In this document: positions 1-8,800 of the stretch, piece by piece | Numbering within the stretch: the first letter of the stretch is position 1 | Layout: each line of letters begins with the position of its first letter | NCBI RefSeq assembly: GCF_003046545.1 | Contig: NZ_QAAA01000013.1 | Span: forward strand, 1 to 64,000 | Source of the DNA: Rhodovulum imhoffii | GTDB lineage: Bacteria > Pseudomonadota > Alphaproteobacteria > Rhodobacterales > Rhodobacteraceae | Direction: 5' to 3' | Length of the DNA: 64,000 nt | Program-made: the position numbers and the translations under genes | The notes under the pieces: generated by a model | The model's database searches: none | The model's input: the letters and a program-made list of their open reading frames with translations, nothing else | Told to the model about the DNA's origin: nothing

Positions 1-92
1 ACCTCGATGTCCGTCCGGCCAGACTCGACAATCCCGCGCAAAACGTTCCGCCCAATCCGGCCAAAGCCGTTGATCGCTACCTTCACTGTCAT
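1..92 (-). CDS. gap: Glyceraldehyde-3-phosphate dehydrogenase, N-terminal fragment
   Basis: Only the first 30 codons lie in the window; the gene runs off the left edge. Read on the minus strand from the ATG at 92, the product begins [20 protein letters not shown], which is the NAD-binding Rossmann start (INGFGRIGR) of type I glyceraldehyde-3-phosphate dehydrogenase. This enzyme interconverts glyceraldehyde 3-phosphate and 1,3-bisphosphoglycerate in cytosolic glycolysis, gluconeogenesis or the Calvin cycle. Which paralogue it is (glycolytic or Calvin-type) cannot be decided from this fragment. Confidence 0.93.
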   Translation of the reverse strand, partial: MTVKVAINGFGRIGRNVLRGIVESGRTDIE

Positions 93-170
93 GTCCGTGC
101 CTCGCTGATGTGAAAGAATCCCGCTCCAAGAACGGAATTTGCACGGGAAGGTCAAGATCGTCGGGCTATG

Positions 171-314
171 TTAGCGCCAGAAGGCGACCCATTCCATGAG
201 GTCCATGAATTTCAGGGTCAGGAAAAACGAATTGTCCCAGTCAAACAGGATGCCATCCGCGACAAGCGCCACCGCGATCAAAATCGTCAGACCAAGTGCG
301 ATACTGTTGCTCAT
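171..314 (-). CDS. Tiny single-pass membrane protein (47 aa) upstream of gap
   Basis: A 47-residue protein starting MSNSIALGLTILIAVALVAD and ending EWVAFWR. Residues 5-24 form one strong hydrophobic helix; the tail is amphipathic and ends in Trp-Val-Ala-Phe-Trp-Arg. It lies just upstream of gap on the same strand (79 bases between its stop and the gap start), so the two may be co-transcribed. From memory, very short proteins of this form sit next to gap in other Rhodobacterales, which supports it as a real gene. No function is known to me; a role as a membrane peptide can only be inferred from the hydrophobic segment. Confidence 0.7.
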   Translation of the reverse strand: MSNSIALGLTILIAVALVADGILFDWDNSFFLTLKFMDLMEWVAFWR

Positions 315-506
315 GACGCCTCCGTTCGAGATGTGGCCCTGAATGGTCCGGACAGGTGAAACTGATAGCAGTGTGGCGGGCAAGTTCAAGCGCGCCGGGG
401 ATATTGCAGGCGAGGGGGCGCAATTCATGCTTTGTTTCGGTAATGTCACTACCTGAGACCAATCGAATCGGTGTGCAGCGAAAACCGCAGTTCGGGAAAG
501 CGTAGA

Positions 507-986
507 ATGAGTGACATGAAGGATTTGGAAGGCCGCATTGCCATGGCCCTTGAGAGGATCGGCAAGGGTATCGAGGCCCTCAAGGCTTCGCCGGTGGAGG
601 GTGCGGGGCCAGATGCGGAAGGCATGCAAAAGGATCTGGAGGAGGAGCGTGCGGCGCGTGAGGCTGCCGAAAAAGCGCAGAACGCACAGCGGCAGCGGAT
701 CGTTCAGTTCAAGCGGTGGGTGAAAGGTCTCAAGGAAGAAATCGCTCAGCGGGACAGGGAGATTGCGCGACTCAAGGCCGTCAATACCGAATTGCGTGTT
801 ACCAGTCGCGCCCTGCGCGGCGCCAATGCCGAGGGCCTTGGTAATGCGCTGCTGATCAACAAGGCCATGGAAGCGGAACTGGACGCCCTGAATTCGCTTC
901 GCGATTCCGATCGCAGCGAACTTGACACCATCATTCGCGAAATCGAAACCCTGGTCGATCTCCGGGAGAATAAAGAAGATGCCTGA
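507..986 (+). CDS. Coiled-coil protein of unknown function, upstream of zapA
   Basis: A 159-residue, charged, mostly helical protein. After a short N-terminal helix (MSDMKDLEGRIAMALERIGK) residues 45-105 are rich in Glu, Arg, Lys, Ala and Gln with heptad spacing, as expected for a coiled coil. There are no membrane segments or Cys. The ATG at 507 is chosen over an upstream in-frame GTG at 471 because the residues between look non-coding. Its stop overlaps the zapA start by 8 bases, so the two are translationally coupled. Given ZapA's job, a part in division-ring organisation is a reasonable inference, but no motif proves it. Confidence 0.75.
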   Translation: MSDMKDLEGRIAMALERIGKGIEALKASPVEGAGPDAEGMQKDLEEERAAREAAEKAQNAQRQRIVQFKRWVKGLKEEIAQRDREIARLKAVNTELRVTSRALRGANAEGLGNALLINKAMEAELDALNSLRDSDRSELDTIIREIETLVDLRENKEDA

Positions 987-1380
987 TGTCCAGATCACCA
1001 TTGGCGGCCGGATGTTTGAGGTCGCCTGTCAGCAAGGTGAGGAAGAATACCTTCAGAATGCCGTACGGCTTCTGGATACGGAGGCCAGGGCCGCGAATGA
1101 GCAGATCGGTCGCCTGACAGAGTCGCGCATGTTGCTGATGGCGGGGCTGATGCTGGCTGACAAGGCTGCCGGCATGGAGCGAAAGCTGCGTGCGCTTGAG
1201 GCCGCGCATGCCCAACAGGTCGGGGAACTGGAAAAGTTGAAAGATGCGCCCCTGCCCGCGCCGGAGCGGGTGGAAGTGCCCGTTATTCCCGCCGGGTTGC
1301 GGGATCTTCTGGCTGAACTGGCCGCACGCACCGAGGCCCTTGCGGATGCCGTGGAGGAAAAGCAGACGCGTGTGGACTGA
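979..1380 (+). CDS. zapA: Cell division protein ZapA
   Basis: A 133-residue protein starting MPDVQITIGGRMFEVACQQG, the typical ZapA opening in which a beta hairpin carries the I-x-I-x-G-R-x-F/Y pattern. Residues 20-60 (EEEYLQNAVRLLDTEARAAN) match the globular domain, followed by a long coiled coil. ZapA binds FtsZ in the cytoplasm and cross-links protofilaments at the Z ring. The proposed start at 979 overlaps the preceding coiled-coil gene, indicating one operon. The C-terminal part (residues 85-133) is an alphaproteobacterial extension with Pro-rich linker. A structured RNA candidate begins at the stop codon. Confidence 0.9.
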   Translation: MPDVQITIGGRMFEVACQQGEEEYLQNAVRLLDTEARAANEQIGRLTESRMLLMAGLMLADKAAGMERKLRALEAAHAQQVGELEKLKDAPLPAPERVEVPVIPAGLRDLLAELAARTEALADAVEEKQTRVD

Positions 1381-1532
1381 GGCGCGTTTCCGGGTGCTGT
1401 CTGGCTGTTCCGCGGGCACACGATGACGGCCAGGGGCCGTCACCGATGTCCTCGGGATATACACGGGGTGTAGGAGCTGCTGCCTGTTTTTCCCACCGGG
1501 TTTGGCAGGGAAACGTCACTTGGGCCGCGCCT
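1380..1532 (+). ncRNA. ssrS: Candidate 6S RNA (ssrS-like) directly downstream of zapA
   Basis: The 153 bases behind zapA can close into a long rod. The terminal stem pairs AGGCGCG (1380-1386) with CGCGCCT (1526-1532) and continues with CCGGGTG (1390-1396) against CACTTGG (1517-1523). Inside there is a perfect GACGGCC/GGCCGTC hairpin (about 1425-1441). 6S RNA, which binds the housekeeping RNA polymerase, has this closed-rod form and is often encoded right after zapA in proteobacteria. Length and position fit; family membership was not tested with a covariance model. No independent promoter or terminator is obvious, so it may be processed from the zapA transcript. Confidence 0.5.
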
Positions 1533-1687
1533 GCCCTGTTTCATGACCGCCCCTGATGCATGCCTGCGCGGCATGCGCAGCGACCCGCCTATGGCCCGCA
1601 TGCGGACCCCGGCACGAAAGACCGTCCGCAGCGGACTGGCCAGGGGCGAAATACCCCGGCGCGGGGAGTCGGAAGGTTGTCCGGCGA
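1533..1687. other. Intergenic stretch with a GCATGCC hairpin
   Basis: This spacer separates the 6S-like structure from the convergent glutaredoxin gene. It contains a perfect 7-bp hairpin GCATGCC-TGCGC-GGCATGC (1558-1576) with no T-run on either strand, so it is not a classical terminator. No open frame here has coding character. Confidence 0.5.
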
Positions 1688-2050
1688 TCAGGCGTTTGCA
1701 GCGCGGATCTTGTCGGCGGCATCCTTGGAATAGGCCACGCCCTTGTCGTCGAACAGCTTGTCCAATTCTCCCGAAAGGGTCATCTCGGTCACGATATCAC
1801 AGCCTCCGATGAACTCACCCTTCACGTAAAGCTGGGGGATGGTCGGCCAGTCCGAATAATCCTTGATCCCTTGCCGGATGTCTTCGTCTGCCAGTACGTT
1901 CACGTCTGCAAAGTCGATCCCCATGAAGGTCAGGACCCCTGCCACGCGGCTGGAAAAGCCGCATTGCGGTGCCCCCTTGGTGCCTTTCATGAACAGAACG
2001 ACATCGTTGTCGTCGATGGTTTGCTTGATCTTGGTCTGGGCGTCGGGCAT
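1688..2050 (-). CDS. grxD: Monothiol glutaredoxin, Grx4/GrxD family
   Basis: A 120-residue single-domain glutaredoxin. The active site is CGFS ([11 protein letters not shown], near residue 30), the hallmark of monothiol class II glutaredoxins that coordinate a [2Fe-2S] cluster with glutathione. The TIPQLYV cis-Pro element and the GGCDI glutathione-binding loop follow. These proteins carry Fe-S clusters in the cytoplasm together with BolA. It is the last gene of a minus-strand run with bolA (3 bases away) and purL. Grx4-BolA neighbours are a recurring pair, which supports a joint job in Fe-S transfer. Confidence 0.95.
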   Translation of the reverse strand: MPDAQTKIKQTIDDNDVVLFMKGTKGAPQCGFSSRVAGVLTFMGIDFADVNVLADEDIRQGIKDYSDWPTIPQLYVKGEFIGGCDIVTEMTLSGELDKLFDDKGVAYSKDAADKIRAANA

Positions 2051-2053
2051 GGG

Positions 2054-2296
2054 TTACTCCGGGGCTTTGGTGGTCAGGGCAAGCGCATGGAGTGCGGCGT
2101 CAGAGCCGTCCATTTGCTCTTTCAGCGCGGCATAGACTGCGCGCTGCTGCTGGACGCGGTTCATTCCGCGAAAGCTCTCGTCGATGACTTCGGCGGCATA
2201 ATGGTTCCCGTCGCCGGCGATGTCGGTGATGGTGATCCGCGCCTCCGGGAAGCGGGTGCGGATCAGGGTTTCGATCTCTTCGGGCGCGATGGCCAT
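2054..2296 (-). CDS. bolA: BolA family protein
   Basis: An 80-residue BolA/IbaG-type protein with the family fold: the helix starting IETLIRTRFPEARITITDIAG, a GDGNHYAAEVI strand-loop containing the conserved His, and the FRGMNRVQQQRAVYAAL segment (R-x-x-Q-R-x-V/I-Y). BolA proteins bind monothiol glutaredoxins and provide a His ligand for a shared [2Fe-2S] cluster. It sits between purL and grxD on the same strand, 3 bases before grxD, so co-translation with its partner is likely. Confidence 0.95.
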   Translation of the reverse strand: MAIAPEEIETLIRTRFPEARITITDIAGDGNHYAAEVIDESFRGMNRVQQQRAVYAALKEQMDGSDAALHALALTTKAPE

Positions 2297-2358
2297 GTCG
2301 GGGCGTCCTTTACTTTAGTCAGTCCAGATGTAGGCCAAGGAGCGGGCGGCGACAACAC

Positions 2359-4521
2359 TCAGCCGAATGTCTCTTCAAAGCTTCCGCGGTAAAGGGCGGA
2401 CAAGTCCGTCAGCGGGGCCTCGTGGCCGCCGAAGCTGACGGTGTCGCCCCCGAACTTGCCGACGGTTTCCAAATGTACACCGGCCTGCCCCGCCGCAACC
2501 ATAAGGGCTTCGGCCGCATCGAAAGAACAGGCGATCAGATAGCGGCCCTGATCCTCACCAAAGAGCGTGGGCGTGTCTGATGCCTCCAGATGTATGCCCA
2601 AGCCTGCGGCTTCTGCCATCTCGAATGCCGCGAGCGCGAGCCCGCCGTCCGACAAATCCGTTGCGGCAGCGATCCAGGCGCGGTTCTCGCGGATGAAGAT
2701 ACCGTTGCGGCGTTCTGTCTCCAGGTCCACATGGGGTGCATCGCCGTCCTCACGGTTGAAGACCTCGTAGAGCAGGGCGGATTGCCCCAGATGCCCGGTC
2801 GTTTTTCCGACCAGAAGTGCCAGAAACCCGGCCTGGGGCTGACCGGAGATCAGGTCGTCGAGGCTTTCCAGCAGGCCGACCGCCCCGATCGTGGGGGTGG
2901 GCAGGATCGGCGTGCCGTCGGTTTCATTATAAAGCGAGACGTTGCCCGACACGATCGGCATGTCCAGTGCCTTGCAGGCGGCGCCGATGCCCTGGATGGC
3001 CCCCACGAACTGGCCCATGATCTCCGGTTTTTCGGGGTTGCCGAAATTCATGTTGTCCGTGGCGGCCAGCGGCCTTGCGCCGACCGCGCAGAGGTTGCGA
3101 AACGCCTCGGCTACGGCCTGCTTGCCGCCCTCCCTCGGGTTGGCGCGTACGTAGCGGGGCGTGACATCGGCGGTAAAGGCCAGCGCCTTTTGCGTGCCGT
3201 GCACGCGCACGACGCCAGCGCCAAGGCCGGGACGGCGCACGGTGTCGGCCATCACCTGGCTGTCGTATTGTTCATAGACCCACTGCCTGGCCGCATGGTT
3301 GGGGCTGGCGATCAGCGCCTTGAGACCATCCACCGGGTCGATTCCGGGGACATCTTCCATTTCCGGGGCAGGGGGTGTTTCCACCCACGGGCGGTCGTAT
3401 TCCGGTGCATTGCCCGACAACGCCTTGAGCGGCAGGCTCGCTTTTTCCTCGCCGTTGTGGAGGATGAGGAAACGATCTTCGCTTATGGTTTCGCCGACGA
3501 TGGCGAAGTCCAGATCCCACTTGTCGAAAATCGCCTTTGCCTCTGCCTCTTTCTCGGGGCGCAGGACCATCAGCATGCGTTCCTGGCTTTCCGAAAGCAT
3601 CATTTCGTAGGCGGTCATGTTTTCTTCGCGGCAGGGCACGCGGTCGAGATCGAGCCGTACGCCAAGGTTGCCCTTGTCGCCCATCTCCACCGCCGAGCAG
3701 GTCAGCCCCGCAGCGCCCATGTCCTGGATGGAGATCACCGCGCCGGTGGCCATCAGTTCAAGGCAGGCCTCCATCAGGCGTTTCTCGGTGAAGGGATCGC
3801 CGACCTGAACCGTGGGGCGCTTTTCCTCGATGCCGTCGTCGAACTCCGCGCTGGCCATCGTGGCGCCGCCGACGCCATCGCGTCCGGTCTTGGCCCCGAG
3901 ATAGACGACCGGCATGCCCACGCCGCTGGCGGCGGAGTAGAAGATCTTGTCCGCATCGGCCAGACCGGCGGCAAAGGCGTTCACAAGGCAGTTGCCGTTA
4001 TAGGCCGGGTGGAACCGGACTTCGCCGCCCACGGTGGGTACGCCAAAGCAGTTGCCGTAGCCGCCGATGCCTTCGACCACGCCATGCACAAGCTGGCGGG
4101 TCCTGGGGTGGTCCTTTTCGCCAAACGACAATGCGTTCATCGCCGCGACAGGGCGGGCGCCCATGGTGAACACGTCGCGCAGGATGCCGCCCACGCCGGT
4201 GGCCGCGCCCTGATAGGGCTCGATATAGCTGGGATGGTTGTGGCTTTCCATCTTGAAGACCACGGCCTGCCCGTCGCCGATATCCACGACCCCCGCGTTT
4301 TCACCGGGCCCGCAAATGACCTGCGGGCCTTCGGTTGGCAGGCTGCGCAGCCATTTCTTCGATGATTTGTAGGAACAGTGTTCGTTCCACATCGCCGAAA
4401 AGATGCCCAGTTCGGTAAAGGTCGGTTCCCGGTTCAGAAGGCGCAGAATTTCCGCGTATTCCTCGGGCTTCAGGCCATGGGCCTCGATCAGCTCTTCGGT
4501 GATGTTCGGCTCAGCTGTCAT
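2359..4521 (-). CDS. purL: Phosphoribosylformylglycinamidine synthase subunit PurL
   Basis: A 720-residue small-type PurL, the ATP-dependent amidotransferase core that makes FGAM in de novo purine synthesis. Visible signatures are [15 protein letters not shown] near the N-terminus, the [19 protein letters not shown] catalytic/ATP region, and [17 protein letters not shown] in the first AIRS-like half; the second half repeats the fold ([21 protein letters not shown]). Length is that of PurL proteins that work with separate PurS and PurQ, neither of which is in the window. It is the first gene of purL-bolA-grxD on the minus strand. Confidence 0.97.
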   Translation of the reverse strand: MTAEPNITEELIEAHGLKPEEYAEILRLLNREPTFTELGIFSAMWNEHCSYKSSKKWLRSLPTEGPQVICGPGENAGVVDIGDGQAVVFKMESHNHPSYIEPYQGAATGVGGILRDVFTMGARPVAAMNALSFGEKDHPRTRQLVHGVVEGIGGYGNCFGVPTVGGEVRFHPAYNGNCLVNAFAAGLADADKIFYSAASGVGMPVVYLGAKTGRDGVGGATMASAEFDDGIEEKRPTVQVGDPFTEKRLMEACLELMATGAVISIQDMGAAGLTCSAVEMGDKGNLGVRLDLDRVPCREENMTAYEMMLSESQERMLMVLRPEKEAEAKAIFDKWDLDFAIVGETISEDRFLILHNGEEKASLPLKALSGNAPEYDRPWVETPPAPEMEDVPGIDPVDGLKALIASPNHAARQWVYEQYDSQVMADTVRRPGLGAGVVRVHGTQKALAFTADVTPRYVRANPREGGKQAVAEAFRNLCAVGARPLAATDNMNFGNPEKPEIMGQFVGAIQGIGAACKALDMPIVSGNVSLYNETDGTPILPTPTIGAVGLLESLDDLISGQPQAGFLALLVGKTTGHLGQSALLYEVFNREDGDAPHVDLETERRNGIFIRENRAWIAAATDLSDGGLALAAFEMAEAAGLGIHLEASDTPTLFGEDQGRYLIACSFDAAEALMVAAGQAGVHLETVGKFGGDTVSFGGHEAPLTDLSALYRGSFEETFG

Positions 4522-4660
4522 GGGGCGGTCTCGTCTTGCTGCATTGCCTGCGTTCTAGGGGCAAGTGGCCCGAAGGGGAAGTGGAAAGCGCGGCCATGTC
4601 CCGGTGGTGCGCAGGGCTTGGGCAGAGACGCCGAAAGTTTTGGCGGGTCCCACGGGGCAC

Positions 4661-4687
4661 AAAAAAAGGCCGAGACGAGTCTCGGCC
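4661..4687 (-). terminator. Rho-independent terminator
   Basis: Minus-strand reading gives GGCCGAGACTCGTCTCGGCC followed by TTTTTTT: nine GC-rich pairs and a seven-base U tract. It could end lysR (stop at 4812) but also lies at the right place to end a short independent RNA starting near 4730. On the plus strand there is no U tract after the stem, so it acts in one direction. Confidence 0.85.
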
Positions 4688-4730
4688 CAAGTCCAACAGG
4701 GAGGTAAAGGTGAAAAATGCACCTTCCATT
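4661..4730 (-). ncRNA. Candidate trans-acting small RNA with anti-Shine-Dalgarno motif and intrinsic terminator
   Basis: On the minus strand, between lysR and purL, a short transcript can be drawn from about 4730 to 4661. It ends in a perfect 9-bp hairpin (GGCCGAGAC/GTCTCGGCC, 4668-4687) followed by seven T residues. The 5' part forms a hairpin AAGGTG/CACCTT (4707-4725), followed by single-stranded ACCTCCC, which is complementary to ribosome binding sites. A CTTG-N15-CCCCATAT element (4762-4736) resembles a heat-shock sigma promoter at the right distance. CCTCCC-bearing small RNAs are known in alphaproteobacteria (suhB/alpha-r14 and CcsR types); membership is untested. Confidence 0.5.
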
Positions 4731-4811
4731 CGGAAATATGGGGGCAAGCGGGGTAACGCAAGACAAATTTCCCGGAATGGTTGCAAATCCGCTATGATTT
4801 TAATGCATAGC

Positions 4812-5717
4812 TCAAGGATTGTGCGCTACCCGCAGCCGGTGTTGGGAATCCGAAATCTCTGCGGTTACGAAGTCCCGGAAGGCGGCGATGCGTTTGGAGT
4901 GGCGCAGTTCTTCGGGGTAGGCGAGGTAGACCGGCACCTCGTTGCTTTCGGTTTCCGGCATGACACGGATGAGCTGAGGGTGATCTTCGGTCACGTAATC
5001 GGGCAGAATCCCGATGCCCAGCCCGTTCAGGACCGCCTGCAAAACCCCGAAATAGCTGTTCACGGTCAGAACCGAAGGGACGTTCTGCGCCAGAAGTTCC
5101 TGTGCCAGACGCGCCCCGGCATTCACCTGTGTCGACCGTGTGTTCTGGCAGATCAGCCGGTGGCTGGTCAGGTCGTCCAGGGTTTCCGGAGTGCCGTACT
5201 GATCCAGGTAGGGCTGTACAGTGTAAAGACGCATCTTGACACTCATCAGGCGACGGCGGATCAGATCGGCCTGGCTGGGTTCCTTCATGCGGATGGCGAC
5301 ATCGGCTTCACGCATCGGAAGGTCGAGAACCTGCTCCTCCAGCATCAGGTCGATCTTAATATCCGGGTGCTGCGCGTAGAGCTTGGGCAGGCGCTTTGCC
5401 AGCCAAAGAGAGCCAAAGCCCGTGGTCGTGGTCACGCGCAGTTCGCCGAAGACTTCCTCTACGCTGTCGCGGATGCGCGCCTCGGCGGCTTCAAGCCGTT
5501 TGGTCATGGCGCGGGTGGCGTCGAACAGCAATTCCCCCTGCTCGGTCAGAATCAGCCCGCGGGCGTGACGGTGGAACAGTGTCGTGTTCAGGCTTTCCTC
5601 AAGCGCCCGAATTTGCCGGCTGACAGCCGACTGCGACAGGTGCAGGGCATCGCCGGCGTGGGTCAGGCTGCCCGCGTCCGCGACCGCGTGGAAGATTCTG
5701 AGCTTATCCCAATCCAT
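4812..5717 (-). CDS. LysR-type transcriptional regulator
   Basis: A 301-residue LTTR. Residues 1-60 are the winged helix-turn-helix (FHAVADAGSLTHAGDALHLS, then QSAVSRQIRALEESL); a linker helix and a two-lobe effector-binding domain follow, ending with LGIGILPDYV near residue 230. The second of two adjacent Met codons (MDWDKLRIF) is taken as start. It is divergent from the indolepyruvate oxidoreductase gene across 161 bases, the usual arrangement in which an LTTR controls the divergent operon and itself. The effector cannot be read from the sequence. Confidence 0.92.
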   Translation of the reverse strand: MDWDKLRIFHAVADAGSLTHAGDALHLSQSAVSRQIRALEESLNTTLFHRHARGLILTEQGELLFDATRAMTKRLEAAEARIRDSVEEVFGELRVTTTTGFGSLWLAKRLPKLYAQHPDIKIDLMLEEQVLDLPMREADVAIRMKEPSQADLIRRRLMSVKMRLYTVQPYLDQYGTPETLDDLTSHRLICQNTRSTQVNAGARLAQELLAQNVPSVLTVNSYFGVLQAVLNGLGIGILPDYVTEDHPQLIRVMPETESNEVPVYLAYPEELRHSKRIAAFRDFVTAEISDSQHRLRVAHNP

Positions 5718-5812
5718 CATGCAATTCCTGCAAACCTGTTATGCTGATTCCGACAGATACCTACCCTTGCCCGTGTGCGATTTGCAAACCGAAAGATCGG
5801 GTAATTTTTCGC

Positions 5813-5841
5813 TTGGTAGGTCAATTTTTATGACCTATAAT
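5813..5841 (+). promoter_or_regulatory. Strong sigma-70 promoter with an operator-like inverted repeat
   Basis: TTGGTA (5813-5818) and a perfect TATAAT (5836-5841) are 17 bases apart, 37 bases before the oxidoreductase start codon. A perfect 7-bp inverted repeat, TAGGTCA-N7-TGACCTA (5817-5837), fills the spacer and touches both promoter hexamers. A protein bound there would block RNA polymerase, so this reads as a repressor site. The divergent LysR gene is one candidate, although LysR proteins usually bind further upstream. Confidence 0.65.
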
Positions 5842-5878
5842 TTTGGCCGGGCGCGCTTCTCCGCGCCGGGGAGGAAAC

Positions 5879-8800
5879 ATGGTAAATCACGATATTCGCC
5901 TTGGCGACCGCTATGACCTGTCCCGTTCGCCGGTCTTGTTGAACGGGACGCAGGCTCTGGTGCGGCTGATGCTGATGCAGGCGGCCCGCGACAAGGCGGC
6001 AGGGCTCCACACCGCGGGTTACGTCACGGGGTATCGCGGTTCGCCCCTGGGGGCGGTCGATTTGCAGATGGCCCGCGCGCGAAGCGAACTCGGCGCCGCC
6101 AACATCCTGTTCCAGCCCGGCCTGAACGAGGATCTTGCGGCAACGGCACTTTGGGGGACGCAGCAGGCCGGGTTACGGGGTGAGGGCAGGTATGACGGCG
6201 TTTTCGGCCTGTGGTACGGCAAGGGGCCGGGGGTGGACCGTTCCGGCGACGTGATGCGCCACGCCAACATGGCGGGGACTGCGCCGCTGGGCGGCGTGCT
6301 GATGGCGATGGGGGATGACCATACGGGCGAGAGCTCCACGGTTTGTCATCAGTCCGATTGGGCGCTGGTCGATGCCTACATGCCGGTGCTGTCGCCGGCC
6401 GGGGTGCAGGAAATTCTTGATTTCGGGCTTTACGGGTTTGCGCTCTCGCGCTTCGCCGGGATTTGGGCCGGGCTGAAGATGATGAAGGACACGGTAGAGG
6501 TGACATCGGTCGTCGACGGGCGGCCGGACCGGATGCAGATCGTCACCCCCGACTTCGACATGCCGCAGGGCGGGCTGAACATACGGATCAACGATCATTG
6601 GGTACCCCAGGAAGCGCGCATGATCGATTACAAGCGTTTCGCGGCCGAGGCGTTCGCCCATGCCAACCGGATCGACCGCCGGGTCTGGGGCAAGCCGGGG
6701 GCGAAGATCGGCTTTGTTGCGGCGGGAAAAAATTGGCTGGATCTGGTGCATGCGCTCAATCTTCTGGGTATCGACGAGACAGCCGCCCTGCGCCTTGGCC
6801 TGACGACCTACAAGGTCGGGCAGGCCTGGCCGCTGGACATGACGGGATTTTCCGAGTGGTCCGAGGGGCTGGAACTGATCGTCGTCGTCGAGGAAAAGCG
6901 CAAGCTGATCGAGGTGCAGGCCAAGGAAGCGATTTTCCACAACCGCCATGGGCGTCGTATTTATGGTTGGGAGAATGACCGGGGAGAGGAACTGTTCCCG
7001 ACGCGCTATGCGCTTGATCCGGTCATGATCGCCGAAAAGCTGGGTTCGATCCTGATCGAGGAGGGGCGCGGCACAGAGGGTGTGCGCGCCGCGCTTGCCC
7101 GGCTGGAGGATGCGCGCCGCGCCGACAACGCCAAGGAAATCGCCGCCCGCTTGCCGTATTTCTGCGCGGGGTGTCCGCACAACACGTCCACCCGCTTGCC
7201 GGAGGGGTCCCGTGCCTATGCGGGGATCGGTTGCCACATCATGGCCCTTTGGATGGACCGTGAGACCAGCGGCTTCACCCATATGGGGGCGGAGGGCGCG
7301 AACTGGATCGGCGAGGCGCCCTTTTCCACCCGGAACCATGTGTTCCAGAATCTCGGCGACGGAACCTACAACCACTCCGGCATTCTGGCGATCCGCGCGG
7401 CGGTCGCGGCAGGCACGACGATCACCTACAAGATTCTTTACAATGATGCCGTCGCGATGACCGGCGGCCAGCCGAACGAGGGCGGTCTTGCCCCCCGGCG
7501 TATCGTCGATGAACTTCTGGCCATGGGCGTGGGCAAGGTGGCCGTCGTGTATGACGAGAAGGAGGACGTGGACACCGGCGCCTTCCCCCCCGGTGTAAAC
7601 TGTTACCCGCGTGCGGATCTTATGCAGGTGCAGGAGGACATGCGTGACACCGCAGGTGTGACGGCAATCGTTTACATCCAGACCTGCGCCGCGGAAAAGC
7701 GCCGCCGTCGCAAGCGTGGCACCTTCCCCGACCCGGACACGCGCATTTTCATCAATGCAGATATTTGTGAGGGCTGCGGCGACTGCGGGGTACAATCCAA
7801 CTGCGTCGCCATCGTGCCGCGGGAAACGCCGCTGGGCCGGAAACGCGCCATCGACCAATCCGCCTGCAACAAGGATTTTTCCTGCCTGCAAGGGTTTTGC
7901 CCCTCGTTCGTGACAGTGGCGGGCGCCACCCCGCGCAAGGCCGCCAGCGCAGAGGTCGATCCGGGTGAGTTGCCTGCCCCGGCACTTCCTGCCATCGACG
8001 GCACCCATAACGTGGTGATCACCGGTGTCGGCGGGACCGGGGCGGTGACGATCGGGGCGATTCTGGCCATGGCCGCGCATATCGACGGCAAGGGGGCGGG
8101 GATGATGGAGATGGCCGGGCTGGCTCAGAAAGGCGGGGCGGTGCATATCCATTGCCGCATCGCCGAGCGTCCCGAGGACATTTCCGCCATTCGCGTTGCG
8201 ACGGGAGAGGCCGATGCGGTGGTCGGCGGCGATCTGGTCGTCAGCGCGGGGGCGAAGACACTGGGCCTGATGACCACGGGGCGGACGGCGGGGGTGGTCA
8301 ACAACCACGACATCGTCACCGGCGCGTTCACCCGCGACCCGGAATTCCGCGTCCCCTCGGAGCGCCTGGAGATGGCCTTGCAGGCGCGCCTGAAAGATCG
8401 CCTGCACCTGTTCGACGCCACGGAACTGGCGCGGTGTGCTATGGGCGATACGATCTTTGCCAACATGATCGTGACCGGGGCGGCGTGGCAGCGGGGTCTG
8501 TTGCCTCTCAGCCACGGGGCGATGGTCCGTGCCATCGAACTGAACGGCGCGGGCGTGGCACAAAATCTCAAGGCGTTCGAACTGGGCCGGTGGGCCGTGG
8601 TGCATCCGGAGGAGGCCACGGCGCTGATCACACCTGCGGTTCGCCCCGCGCCAACGCTGGAGGCTGTCATGGCAGCCCGCGCGGCGCATTTGCGCGCCTA
8701 TCAGTCCGCCCGTCTGGCACGCCGCTACATCCGCCTGGTGGAACGGGCCGAAGATCCGCGTTTGAAAGAGGCCATCGCCAAGGGGTATCACAAACTCCTG

